From Patescibacteria group bacterium (lineage in GTDB: Bacteria > Patescibacteria > Microgenomatia > Daviesbacterales > UBA10151): DNA of 24,682 nucleotides. The translations under genes and the position numbers were made by a program. This document shows, one piece after another, positions 8,312-15,522 of this stretch (position 1 is the first letter of the stretch; every line of letters begins with the position of its first letter). A model generated the notes under the pieces. The model had not been told where the DNA came from. It did no database searches and worked only from the letters and a program-made list of their open reading frames with translations. The stretch lies in the NCBI GenBank assembly GCA_023487645.1, contig JAMDBX010000063.1, forward strand, positions 1 to 24,682, written 5' to 3'.

Positions 8312-9369
8312 TGGATTTAACATTACCAGCCATAATCTCATTTTTAATAACTATTTTGGCCATTCCTCCGACTATTATTTTTGCCAAAAAATTTAAATTG
8401 CTGGATAACCCCCAAATCAGACAACATCCGGCTCATACCCAAAAACGAACCGTGCCACGGGCGGGCGGACTGGCAGTTTTTTTAGGACTAATATTTACCA
8501 TCTTAATCTTTATTCCTTTCCAAAATTCCACGGCCGGAATCCTGATTGGACTTTTTATTTTATTAGTAGTGGGCCTTTTGGATGATAAATACCATAATCT
8601 TTCCCCCTATATCCGCCTAATCGCCCAATTTCTGGCGGCCTTAGCAGCAGTGGGAAGTGGCATCGGGATTGCTTTTATCACTAATCCTATGGGCGGTATC
8701 CTTCACTTTGATACTACCCCACAGATAATAACTCTCGCTAATTTTTTGACTTTAGTTTGGATCGTGTGGGTCATGAACATGATCAACTGGTCAAAAGGAG
8801 TAGACGGACAGATGCCGGGCATTGTAGCTGTGGCCGCTTTTATTTTAGGGTTATTATCTTTAAAACTCAGCTTACTGTCTGATCCGACCCAGATTAATGT
8901 GGCCAAGCTTTCTTTCATCACTTCCGGCACTGCCGCCGGTTTATTAATTTTTAACTGGCATCCGGCCAAAATTTTTCCCGGTTTTTCCGGATCAACTATT
9001 TTAGGGTTTATGATTGCCGTTCTGGCCATTCTTTCCGGAGGAAAACTGGCCACCGCCGGACTAGTGCTTTTAATCCCGGCCACTGATTTTGCCTATACTT
9101 TCCTAAGAAGAATCTTGCAGGGCAAATCGCCGGTTTGGGGCGATCGAGGACACTTACATCACAAGCTGCTGGAGGCTGGGCTCTCTCATCAACAAATTGC
9201 CTTGTTTTACATTTTAGGAAGTGTTATTCTTGGTGCAGCAGCCCTCAGCTTGTCTTCCAAAGGTAAGCTGTTTGCAGCTACGCTGGTGGGAATCATTATT
9301 TTAGGAGCAATTTTATGGTTAAACTTTTTTGGGCAATTCTCAAAGCCTCACGACCAAGACAATGGATAA
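8311..9369 (+). CDS. WecA/TagO/MraY-family polyprenyl-phosphate phosphoglycosyl transferase
   Basis: These enzymes move a sugar-1-phosphate from a UDP-sugar to a polyprenyl phosphate in the membrane. The 352-residue product has about ten hydrophobic segments and the family motifs in order: VPRAGGLAVFLG (48-59), LLDDK (89-93, Asp pair), NMINWSKGVDG (156-166) and a DRGHLHH motif (288-294). The HLHH form matches the HIHH motif of WecA/TagO-type enzymes rather than MraY, so the substrate is more likely UDP-GlcNAc or a similar sugar than the cell-wall pentapeptide. The product would be a lipid-linked sugar primer for glycan assembly. The 3' end overlaps the ubiA-like gene by 55 bases. No classical mraY neighbours (mur genes) are adjacent. 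Confidence 0.9.
   Translation: MDLTLPAIISFLITILAIPPTIIFAKKFKLLDNPQIRQHPAHTQKRTVPRAGGLAVFLGLIFTILIFIPFQNSTAGILIGLFILLVVGLLDDKYHNLSPYIRLIAQFLAALAAVGSGIGIAFITNPMGGILHFDTTPQIITLANFLTLVWIVWVMNMINWSKGVDGQMPGIVAVAAFILGLLSLKLSLLSDPTQINVAKLSFITSGTAAGLLIFNWHPAKIFPGFSGSTILGFMIAVLAILSGGKLATAGLVLLIPATDFAYTFLRRILQGKSPVWGDRGHLHHKLLEAGLSHQQIALFYILGSVILGAAALSLSSKGKLFAATLVGIIILGAILWLNFFGQFSKPHDQDNG
9303..9307 (+). promoter_or_regulatory. Shine-Dalgarno of the UbiA-family gene
   Basis: AGGAG lies seven bases before the ATG at 9315, inside the 3' end of the preceding gene. It supports the long 55-base overlap being real and the start being at 9315. Confidence 0.6.
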
Positions 9370-10247
9370 AAAACTTTGCTGTCTTTGCCGGTTTAATCTT
9401 CTCCGGCACACTGCTTGATCCGACCAACCAAATTAAAACTTTTGAAGCTTTTGCACTATTTTGCGCTTTTTCTTCTGCTACATATCTTCTCAACGATGTT
9501 TTCGATATTGAACGCGACCAGCTTCATCCGTTTAAAAGGAAACGGCCGATTGCCTCCGGGCTGATTCCTATTCCTTTAGCGGTAGGGCTGGCTCTGGCTG
9601 CCATCGCAGTTTCCCTGCCTTTGTCTTACGGGCTTTCCCCTAACTTTTTCTTTGCCGGCTTAACATACCTCACGCTGCAGCTGTTCTATTCATCTTACCT
9701 CAAACAAGTTATTTTAATTGATGTTTTAGTAATTGCCGCCGGGTTTGTCTTAAGAGTCTACGCCGGAGTTTGGGCCATTGATGCGCATTTGAATGTCTGG
9801 TTCCTGTTGTCCGTCACCAGTTTTGCTCTTTTCCTGGCTATCGGGAAAAGACGATCCGAACGGACTTTAATGGAATCCCAAGCTGCCCGCCACCGGGAAA
9901 CCTTACTGCACTATCCGGAAAATTTGTTGGATATACTAACCTCTATGTTTGCCAATTCCACCTGGCTGACTTATGCCTTTTTTGCTTTCCTCCAATCTCC
10001 TATCCAAGCCGGGCACGTGGTTACCAGATTTTTAGGCGGCTTTGAAATTCCTTTTTCTGAGGCTAAGTATTTGATGGTTACGGTACCGGTGGTGCTTTAT
10101 GCTGTCATGAGATACCTTTACATCATTTATGAGAAAAAAGAAGGCGAGTCACCGGAACGGGTAATTTTAACCGATACGCCGCTGCTGGCCGCTGTCTTAA
10201 TCTGGGCCGTTTTAGTTTTGGGAATCATCTATTATTTAGGCGCCTAA
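9315..10247 (+). CDS. UbiA-family prenyltransferase, decaprenyl-phosphate phosphoribosyltransferase-like
   Basis: The 310-residue membrane protein has the N-terminal SRPRQWIKNFAVFAGL (12-27) and the Asp-rich motif NDVFDIERDQLHP (60-72) followed by KRKRPIASG. This combination is typical of the DPPR synthase branch of the UbiA family (mycobacterial Rv3806c type) rather than menaquinone or heme prenyltransferases. Such enzymes transfer 5-phosphoribose from PRPP to a polyprenyl phosphate, the first step toward decaprenylphosphoryl-arabinose. Eight or so membrane segments are visible. The epimerase partners (DprE1/DprE2) are not in this window, so whether arabinose is made is unknown. It closes the four-gene envelope operon. 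Confidence 0.85.
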   Translation: MVKLFWAILKASRPRQWIKNFAVFAGLIFSGTLLDPTNQIKTFEAFALFCAFSSATYLLNDVFDIERDQLHPFKRKRPIASGLIPIPLAVGLALAAIAVSLPLSYGLSPNFFFAGLTYLTLQLFYSSYLKQVILIDVLVIAAGFVLRVYAGVWAIDAHLNVWFLLSVTSFALFLAIGKRRSERTLMESQAARHRETLLHYPENLLDILTSMFANSTWLTYAFFAFLQSPIQAGHVVTRFLGGFEIPFSEAKYLMVTVPVVLYAVMRYLYIIYEKKEGESPERVILTDTPLLAAVLIWAVLVLGIIYYLGA

Positions 10248-10256
10248 TCCCTTAAG

Positions 10257-10285
10257 TTGTCCGACTTGGTAAAATTTAGTAAAAT
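10257..10285 (+). promoter_or_regulatory. Promoter TTGTCC-17-TAAAAT of the Crp/Fnr-family gene
   Basis: TTGTCC (10257-10262) and TAAAAT (10280-10285) are 17 bp apart. The -10 ends seven bases before the ATG at 10293, so the mRNA is expected to be leaderless. This argues against the longer in-frame TTG start at 10257, which coincides with the -35. Confidence 0.6.
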
Positions 10286-10292
10286 ATGCAAG

Positions 10293-10952
10293 ATGGAGAA
10301 GGAAGCTTCGGAAAAGCTCAATAATTTCTTCTCTGGATCAAAAAAAATCTCGTTTAAAAAAGGCGAAACAATCTTACGTCCAGACGATGAACCTCATGGT
10401 GTTTTCTATCTCAAAGAAGGCTATACCCGGCTTTACTCTATTTCTAAAAATGCCCAGGAATTAACTTTGATAATTTATAAACCTGGTGAGTTCTTCCCCT
10501 TAGTCTGGGCCATCAACAACACTCATAATGCTTACTATCTGGAAGCCCTAACTAATGTTGAAATCTATCGGGCACAGCGGAACGAATTTATTAAGTTTAT
10601 CAAAAGTAACAATGAATTGATGTATGAAATAAACGTCCGGATTTTGCAAAGATTAGAAGGCGCCCTAAGGAGAATGGAATATGCCATGTTTGGTAATGCC
10701 CGCAGTAAAGTCGCCTCAATCATCCTGATTTGCGCGGAAAGATTCGGTGACAAAAATAAAAATCAGGTCCTGATCAAAGTTCCCTTAACCCACCAGGATA
10801 TTGCCAAACTCATCGGCATGGCCCGCGAAACGGTTAGTATTGAAATGAAAAAACTGCAGCAAATGGGCCTGATTGATTACAAAGGAAAACATCTGGTGGT
10901 CAAAGATTATTCGAAACTCAAAGGTGAATCAGCGCTCGGACTTATTGATTAA
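10293..10952 (+). CDS. Crp/Fnr-family transcriptional regulator
   Basis: The 219-residue protein has an N-terminal cyclic-nucleotide-binding-type beta barrel (about 10-115), with KKGETIL, FYLKEGYTRLYS and YKPGEFFP. A long dimerisation helix follows (about 115-140), then a winged helix-turn-helix (about 160-205) with LTHQDIAKLIGMARETVSIEM. It lacks the RxxSA-type cAMP pocket signature and the N-terminal cysteine cluster of FNR, so its effector is unknown. The start at 10293 is chosen from the promoter 7 bases upstream. The 3' end overlaps the convergent PEGA-domain gene by 11 bases. No target is obvious in the window. Confidence 0.9.
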   Translation: MEKEASEKLNNFFSGSKKISFKKGETILRPDDEPHGVFYLKEGYTRLYSISKNAQELTLIIYKPGEFFPLVWAINNTHNAYYLEALTNVEIYRAQRNEFIKFIKSNNELMYEINVRILQRLEGALRRMEYAMFGNARSKVASIILICAERFGDKNKNQVLIKVPLTHQDIAKLIGMARETVSIEMKKLQQMGLIDYKGKHLVVKDYSKLKGESALGLID

Positions 10953-11751
10953 CAACCTTCTTTTCCACATATGTTGAAGAGACAAATCCTTCCGCACCAT
11001 TGGATAACCGTACCCGGTCCCAGGAACCTTGTTCTTCCAATAGCACCAGTGTGTCCCCCGGCTTGACCTGGGCAATCTCTTTACCGTTTAAACCGGCTTT
11101 ATCCCTGACCCGCAAAAATCCCGTGGGAGTTTGTTTGACTGAAACTGTTGGCGTTTGGGTGATAACCGGGTTAGTAACGGTTGTTAAATCCGCCTCGGAA
11201 AGGGCTAAATCTACCGAAATAGCCAAGTTAAAATTTTTGGGTAAATCGGCCCTGATGCTTCTTTTTAAATAATTAGGATGGCTGATTAGAATAGTATGTT
11301 CCCCGGCATCTATGTCTATGGTAGTTGGAGTTTTGCCAAAAGATTTCCCGTCTATTTCTATATTGGATGCGGTGGGATTAGAAATAATGGTTAACCCTTT
11401 ACCTCTTTCCAAATTTAAAATCTCCCCGGAAGAAGAGGCCGGATCAGGTGCCAAGTCCCGGTTAACGACAGCCACAGTACCGGCGGTAAGCGTAACCTTG
11501 CCTTGCCAGGAAGATTTATCTTTTTCAATCCTAATAGTCCGGACTCCGACCGGTAGATTTTTATCCTCATACGGTGTCTTACCGGCTTCTTGATCATTAA
11601 GATAAACTGTAGCCTCAGAAGGAGTTGATAGAATGGAAATACCGCTGGTTGGTTTAATTCCCAAAAAAACTTCTGCTATCTTGTCGGAAAAACGTAAAAG
11701 CAAAGCCATTAAACTAAATAATACCAAAAGCCAAACCAGAAACTTTTTCAC
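10942..11751 (-). CDS. Membrane-anchored PEGA-domain protein with C-terminal SH3 domain
   Basis: The 269-residue protein begins at a GTG with a short basic start and one membrane segment (about 4-21), then lies outside the membrane. Two PEGA-type repeats follow, at about 37-105 (SILSTPSEATVYLNDQEAGKTP) and 119-185 (IISNPTASNIEIDGKSFGKTP). A T/P-rich linker leads to a bacterial SH3 domain (about 209-265) with GFLRVRDKAGLNG and GAEGFVSSTYVEK. PEGA domains are beta-sandwich modules of surface proteins, and SH3 domains often bind peptidoglycan. I infer a wall-associated structural protein. It is divergent from an M23 peptidase gene, which also suggests a cell-wall role. The GTG start fits a TATAAT box six bases upstream. 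Confidence 0.85.
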   Translation of the reverse strand: MKKFLVWLLVLFSLMALLLRFSDKIAEVFLGIKPTSGISILSTPSEATVYLNDQEAGKTPYEDKNLPVGVRTIRIEKDKSSWQGKVTLTAGTVAVVNRDLAPDPASSSGEILNLERGKGLTIISNPTASNIEIDGKSFGKTPTTIDIDAGEHTILISHPNYLKRSIRADLPKNFNLAISVDLALSEADLTTVTNPVITQTPTVSVKQTPTGFLRVRDKAGLNGKEIAQVKPGDTLVLLEEQGSWDRVRLSNGAEGFVSSTYVEKKVVNQ

Positions 11752-11757
11752 TAGATA

Positions 11758-11763
11758 ATTATA
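11758..11763 (-). promoter_or_regulatory. -10 box (TATAAT) of the PEGA/SH3 gene
   Basis: A perfect TATAAT on the minus strand ends six bases before the GTG at 11751, a leaderless arrangement. It overlaps the region of the divergent M23 promoter, so the two may compete or be co-regulated. Confidence 0.55.
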
Positions 11764-11772
11764 CTCTAATTT

Positions 11773-11801
11773 TTGACAATGGAGCTCAAATTTGGTATTA
11801 T
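11773..11801 (+). promoter_or_regulatory. Promoter TTGACA-17-TATTAT for the M23 peptidase gene
   Basis: A consensus TTGACA (11773-11778) lies 17 bp from TATTAT (11796-11801), the best -35 in the window. The expected transcription start is near 11808. The in-frame ATG at 11779 falls inside this promoter and so would not be on its transcript. Confidence 0.6.
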
Positions 11802-11838
11802 ACGCACTTGTTCATTTAAATTCATTACAGTATTCGCT

Positions 11839-12477
11839 TTGAAAAAACAAAGCAAAAACCTTCTGTCTACGATAATTTCTGAAAGGGATGCCCTAACCAG
11901 TAAATTATCTAAAATCAAGCTAAGGTTCCCAGGGGGGTTTAAACGGCTTGCCATAATTTCCTTTGTACTGTTTACTTTATCAGGTTACTACCCAACTTTA
12001 GCTATTCCACCAGTCAAACGGTCAGTGGTTAAAGCTCAGGCTGCCGAGCAAGCCGGGGAAGTCATCGCCGAATCTTTTTCCAAACCTTTAGTCTTGCCGC
12101 ATCCCGGCTATTTATCAACCAGGTTTTCCGCCTGGCATCCGGGAATTGATATTGCCACCGGTTTAGGTATGCCTATTCACCCGATTACTGACGGAGAAGT
12201 TACGGAAGTAGGAAGAGATTTGTTTGGCTTGGGTAATTTTGTAGTAGTAACTCACGAAAATGGTTTCAAATCGAAATATGCCCACATGGGTAGAATTTAT
12301 GTCAAAGTAGGCGATAAAGTTACTTCGGAAAATACTTTGGGCGAAGTCGGGTTAACCGGTCATACTTCGGGTCCCCACACTCATCTGGAGGTTACCTTAA
12401 ACGACAAGTACATCGACCCTCAACCTTTACTGCCGGAAATCCCTGATATGCCCATTCAAGTTGTGGCTAAGAAATGA
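11839..12477 (+). CDS. M23-family peptidase (LytM/lysostaphin-type)
   Basis: M23 enzymes are zinc endopeptidases that cut peptidoglycan cross-bridges. Using the TTG at 11839, the protein has 212 residues. A basic N-terminus is followed by one membrane segment (about 37-56), a short linker, and the peptidase domain from about residue 85. HPGIDIA (H100, D104) and HTHLE (H180, H182) supply the HxxxD and HxH motifs, so the catalytic set is complete. The start is uncertain. No ATG exists in frame between the promoter and the membrane segment; the TTG at 11839 has a TACAGT box seven bases upstream, and an ATG at 11779 would add 20 residues but lies within the promoter. The 3' end overlaps the PH-domain gene by 11 bases. 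Confidence 0.88.
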   Translation: MKKQSKNLLSTIISERDALTSKLSKIKLRFPGGFKRLAIISFVLFTLSGYYPTLAIPPVKRSVVKAQAAEQAGEVIAESFSKPLVLPHPGYLSTRFSAWHPGIDIATGLGMPIHPITDGEVTEVGRDLFGLGNFVVVTHENGFKSKYAHMGRIYVKVGDKVTSENTLGEVGLTGHTSGPHTHLEVTLNDKYIDPQPLLPEIPDMPIQVVAKK

Positions 12478-13060
12478 TCTCTCCTTCTACTTCCGTTAGA
12501 TTCACTCCCCGAAGGCCAAATTGCTCTCTTTCCCGATTTATCAACCTTTCCAGTAAATTCTTTAGCTCCAAAGGATAGTCTACATACTTCAGGCTAATTT
12601 CTCCTTTATTCATACCGGCCGTGTTAACAATGATGTTGCCATGATGCAAAAGTAATCTATCCATTATTGACTGATCCACCTCCAGATGAGTAATCTTATC
12701 AAACAGCGCCGCAGTTAATTTGACTGAAAACAAACCTTTTTTAATAACCACTCTCCTGGTAGTCAGCAAATATCTGTTGGCATGATAAACATGCAAAATC
12801 CTAATGACGGCGGACAAAAACATCAACACCAGGCCCAAAACTAAAGCCCAAATCCTGCCAATTCCCAACAACCACCCTAATCCCAAACCCAAGCCCAAAA
12901 AAAGCATACCCGGGAAAAGTATATACATAATAAATTGAGACCTGGTGTAGGCCTTAGATAAACCGGTTACTAAAACCAGCTCTTCATCTTCTGATAAATA
13001 CTTTTTGAAGGTATTTTTTTGCTTTTCAGTCGGTGACTCGCGATAATGAAACTTAGCCAT
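12467..13060 (-). CDS. Membrane protein with bacterial PH domain (DUF304-type)
   Basis: The 197-residue product has a polar N-terminal part with SEDEELVLVTGLSKAY. Two adjacent membrane segments follow (about 43-65 and 69-90), then a bacterial PH-like domain with NRYLLTTRRVVIKKGLFS, a LFDKITHLEVDQS strand and a GNIIVNTAG turn. The RYLLTTRRVVIKKG motif is characteristic of these YdbS/YdbT-like membrane proteins. The function is unknown; proposed roles relate to envelope stress or membrane scaffolding. The start is taken at the ATG at 13060, seven bases after an extended -10, rather than the TTG one codon upstream. It converges with the M23 gene with an 11-base overlap. Confidence 0.82.
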   Translation of the reverse strand: MAKFHYRESPTEKQKNTFKKYLSEDEELVLVTGLSKAYTRSQFIMYILFPGMLFLGLGLGLGWLLGIGRIWALVLGLVLMFLSAVIRILHVYHANRYLLTTRRVVIKKGLFSVKLTAALFDKITHLEVDQSIMDRLLLHHGNIIVNTAGMNKGEISLKYVDYPLELKNLLERLINREREQFGLRGVNLTEVEGEIIS

Positions 13061-13067
13061 CAAGAGT

Positions 13068-13076
13068 ATTGTAACA
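13068..13076 (-). promoter_or_regulatory. Extended -10 promoter of the PH-domain gene
   Basis: The minus strand reads TGTTACAAT, a TGn motif followed by TACAAT, ending seven bases before the ATG at 13060. The mRNA is predicted to be leaderless. Confidence 0.5.
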
Positions 13077-13119
13077 GAAATCTTTCCTAATCTGCATTTG
13101 ACACAAAAGAATTAGATTT

Positions 13120-14739
13120 TTAATATTCAGGCATGCCGCCGGGAGGCATCGGGGGTTGTGGTGCAGATGGTTCTGGTTTATCAGTAATCAGGCAATTTGT
13201 AGTCATGACCATGACTGCCACCGATGCCGCATTTTGCAAAGCTGACCTGGTCACTTTCACCGGATCAATCACGCCGGCTTTAACTAAATCTTTTACTTCC
13301 CCATCCATCACATCAATTCCCATATTGCCGGCAGAACCCATCACCTTGGACAAAGCAATTCCATCATCCATGCCGGCATTCTCCACCAGTTTCCTAAACG
13401 GTTGCTCCAGCGCTCTTTTGACAATCTCCACGCCAACTTTCTCTTCACCTTCAGCTTTTACAGAATCCAAGGTTTTACCAGCTCTCAACAAGGCTATTTC
13501 CCCTCCGGGCACAATTCCTTCTTCAATCGCCGCTTTAGTGGCAGCCACTGCATCAATCACCCGCTCTTTTTTCTCCTTCAGTTCGATCTCGGTGGCGGCT
13601 CCGACATTAATCACCGCTACTCCGCCGGTTAATTTCGCCAGTCTTTCCTGCAACTTTTCTTTATCAAATTCAGAGTCTGATGAAGCCAGCTCTCTTTTGA
13701 TTTGCGCAATTCTACCGTCAATGGCACTCTTTTTGCCTTTACCGTCGACAATCAAAGTATTATCTTTATTAGAAGTGACTCTGCCGGCTCTTCCCAAATC
13801 TTCCACTTCTACTGATTCTAATTTTGTTCCGGTTTCCTCAGAAATTACTCTTCCTCCGGTTAAAATGGCAATATCCTCAAGCATCTCCTTACGTCTGTCG
13901 CCAAACCCCGGGGCTTTAACTACTAACACATTAAAGGTTCCGCGCAGTTTGTTAACTATCAAAAGCGCCAAAGCCTCGCCATCAACATCATCAGCAATAA
14001 TGACCAAATTTTTAGAAACTTGGACAAATTTTTCCAAAAACGGCACTAAATCAGAAGCGGAAGAAATCTTTTTATCAGTGATTAGAATATAGGGGTCCTC
14101 AATAGAGGATTCCATTTTATCCGTATCAGTCACAAAATACGGAGAGACAAAGCCTTTATCAAATTCCATACCCTCTTTATAACTCACGTTCATTTCCATA
14201 GTTTTACCTTCTTCCACCGTCACTACCCCGTCTTTACCCACTTTTTGTAAAGATTCGGCAATTAAATTGCCGATTTGGGCGTCAGCGGCGGAAATGGTAG
14301 CTACTTGGGCCACTTCTTCTTGGGAAACAATTTTCTTGCTCATTTTTTTAAGTTCTTCCACTAAAACATCCACTGCTTTTTCAATCCCATGCCTTAAAAT
14401 CATTGGGTTAGAACCGGCCTGGATATTTTTTAGTCCTTCTGAAACAATTGCCTTGGCCAAAATAGTAGCAGTAGTAGTTCCGTCTCCGGCCACATCAGCG
14501 GTTTTAGAAGCAGCTTCTTTTAACAGTTGCGCCCCCATATTTTCAAACGGATCTTCCAAATCAATTTCTTTAGCCACTGTTACACCGTCGTGAACTACAT
14601 TTGGTGCTCCCCACTTTTTATCCAAAGCCACATTGCGGCCTTTGGGTCCTAAGGTAGTTGCCACCGCCTCAGTTAAGGTATTAATACCTTTTAATAATTT
14701 CTCTCTTGCTTCACTATCAAATTTCAAAATCTTTGCCAT
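13120..14739 (-). CDS. groEL: Chaperonin GroEL (60 kDa, group I)
   Basis: The 539-residue protein is full length. Recognisable blocks are [17 protein letters not shown] (28-44), the nucleotide-binding [18 protein letters not shown] region near 85, [13 protein letters not shown] in the apical domain, and [19 protein letters not shown]-type residues appear as [12 protein letters not shown]. It forms the double-ring folding chamber with GroES. The C-terminal tail is short and proline-rich ([13 protein letters not shown]) instead of the usual GGM repeats, so the flexible tail inside the cavity differs. The ATG overlaps the stop of the preceding small gene (ATAATG), with AAGGAG at 14752-14757 as Shine-Dalgarno. 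It is the third gene of the groES operon. The long frames on the opposite strand are shadows. Confidence 0.99.
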   Translation of the reverse strand: MAKILKFDSEAREKLLKGINTLTEAVATTLGPKGRNVALDKKWGAPNVVHDGVTVAKEIDLEDPFENMGAQLLKEAASKTADVAGDGTTTATILAKAIVSEGLKNIQAGSNPMILRHGIEKAVDVLVEELKKMSKKIVSQEEVAQVATISAADAQIGNLIAESLQKVGKDGVVTVEEGKTMEMNVSYKEGMEFDKGFVSPYFVTDTDKMESSIEDPYILITDKKISSASDLVPFLEKFVQVSKNLVIIADDVDGEALALLIVNKLRGTFNVLVVKAPGFGDRRKEMLEDIAILTGGRVISEETGTKLESVEVEDLGRAGRVTSNKDNTLIVDGKGKKSAIDGRIAQIKRELASSDSEFDKEKLQERLAKLTGGVAVINVGAATEIELKEKKERVIDAVAATKAAIEEGIVPGGEIALLRAGKTLDSVKAEGEEKVGVEIVKRALEQPFRKLVENAGMDDGIALSKVMGSAGNMGIDVMDGEVKDLVKAGVIDPVKVTRSALQNAASVAVMVMTTNCLITDKPEPSAPQPPMPPGGMPEY

Positions 14740-15056
14740 TATCTAATTTCTCTCCTTCTTGCTTGTTCTTGTTGTATTAAACCATCTACCTTACGACAAA
14801 ATACTTCTCCCATCAAACCAGTTACAGCTAATAAAGCGCCTCCTGCAAAAGAAGCTCTAGAAACAAACCTAGCAACTTTATTTTCTTTATACCTATTAAA
14901 AGCAGTACCAGCTCCTAAACCAACCATACCGAGAATTGCCGCAACCCTTGCTCCGGCTATAAGGTCAAAAAGCTCTCTTCTTTCTGCCATTAAATCAGCT
15001 TTTCTTAAGTTATAACTAATCTCATCCCAAAGACTTCCATAAGTTCTTTCTTTCAT
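14739..15056 (-). CDS. Small membrane protein of unknown function between groES and groEL
   Basis: The 105-residue product has a charged N-terminus ([13 protein letters not shown]...), two glycine/alanine-rich membrane segments (about 34-52 and 68-86) and a charged C-terminal tail ending in RRREIR. This is a helical-hairpin layout with both ends probably cytosolic. I recognise no family. It starts three bases after the groES stop with a good Shine-Dalgarno (GGAAGG, 15064-15069, seven-base spacer), and its stop overlaps the groEL start. It is therefore translated as a true member of the operon. groES and groEL are normally adjacent, so the insertion is unusual. A chaperonin-related or stress role is only a guess from position. 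Confidence 0.75.
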   Translation of the reverse strand: MKERTYGSLWDEISYNLRKADLMAERRELFDLIAGARVAAILGMVGLGAGTAFNRYKENKVARFVSRASFAGGALLAVTGLMGEVFCRKVDGLIQQEQARRREIR

Positions 15057-15059
15057 ATT

Positions 15060-15383
15060 TTATCCTTCCAATATTGCCATCAAGTCATCAAACTTGACCA
15101 GCTTTAATTCCTTTCCATCCACTTTAATTTCATCCCCGCCCCATTTCTTGTAAACTACCTTATCGCCAACATTAACCGGACACTTCATTACTTTGCCGTT
15201 TTCAAAAACCATCTCATCACCGCAAGCTACCACTTTTCCCTGGGCCGGTTTTTCCTGAGCTGATTCGGGAAGAATTATACCGGAAGAAGTTTTGGTTTCA
15301 GCGGAGGAGGGCTCAACTAACACATAACCCATGAGGGGTTTTATTGAAACTTTAGTACTATTATTTAATTTAGTTCTAGCCAT
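15060..15383 (-). CDS. groES: Co-chaperonin GroES (10 kDa)
   Basis: The 107-residue protein caps the GroEL ring. It shows the family pattern: IKPLMGYVLVEPSSAETKT, then SGIILPESAQEKPAQGKV as the mobile loop, GDKVVYKKWGGDEIKVDGKEL, and a final LVKFDDLMAILEG. A start six codons upstream (ATG at 15401) would give extra residues MTNSFT, but that ATG lies inside a palindromic repeat and the added residues are not family-like, so 15383 is preferred. No clear Shine-Dalgarno precedes 15383. The gene heads a three-gene operon and has a leader of about 90 nt carrying the repeat hairpin, with a CIRCE-like operator at the promoter. Confidence 0.97.
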   Translation of the reverse strand: MARTKLNNSTKVSIKPLMGYVLVEPSSAETKTSSGIILPESAQEKPAQGKVVACGDEMVFENGKVMKCPVNVGDKVVYKKWGGDEIKVDGKELKLVKFDDLMAILEG

Positions 15384-15396
15384 AGTGAATGAATTT

Positions 15397-15462
15397 GTCA
15401 TCCTGAACGAAGTGAAGGATCTCTAGATTAATCTTGAGATTCCTCGTTTCACTCGGAATGAC
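15397..15462. repeat. Palindromic repeat element in the groES leader (GTCATyCyGA family)
   Basis: The element is 66 bp with two 27-base arms (15397-15423 and 15436-15462) around a 12-base centre, TAGATTAATCTT, which contains a perfect AGATTAATCT palindrome. The arms match as inverted repeats at 19 of 27 positions, and all eight differences are transitions, half of which would give G-U pairs in RNA. It lies between the groES promoter and start codon, so the leader RNA should fold into a long hairpin. It belongs to the same family as the copies at 15671-15762 and 16889-16915. Confidence 0.85.
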
Positions 15463-15482
15463 AGAGGAGCAGTGCAAAAGAA

Positions 15483-15512
15483 TATATACCAGAGATTAGC
15501 ACTTCTTGTCAA
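15483..15512 (-). promoter_or_regulatory. groESL promoter TTGACA-18-TATATA
   Basis: On the minus strand a consensus TTGACA (15512-15507) is followed after 18 bp by TATATA (15488-15483). Transcription would begin near 15476, leaving a leader of about 93 nt before groES. The -35 sits inside the spacer of a CIRCE-like inverted repeat. Confidence 0.65.
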
Positions 15513-15522
15513 GGACTGATTA
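15496..15522. promoter_or_regulatory. CIRCE-like HrcA operator upstream of groES
   Basis: The plus strand reads TTAGCACTT, nine bases, then GACTGATTA. The CIRCE consensus is TTAGCACTC-N9-GAGTGCTAA. Matches are 8/9 and 6/9, with the exact nine-base spacer. It brackets the TTGACA of the groESL promoter, where a bound HrcA repressor would block transcription. It also covers the 3' end of the nucleotidyltransferase-like gene. One half site is degenerate, so binding is plausible but not certain. No hrcA gene is in the window. Confidence 0.6.

Noticed and set aside
11779..11838. ATG start for the M23 peptidase at 11779
   Set aside because: It falls inside the best promoter in the window (TTGACA-17-TATTAT). 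It is kept only as an alternative because the chosen TTG at 11839 has no Shine-Dalgarno.
13133..14092. 319-residue open frame on the plus strand opposite groEL
   Set aside because: It lies entirely antisense to a full-length, highly conserved groEL and its product is low-complexity (Ser/Pro/Thr-rich) with no recognisable domain, so it is a shadow frame.
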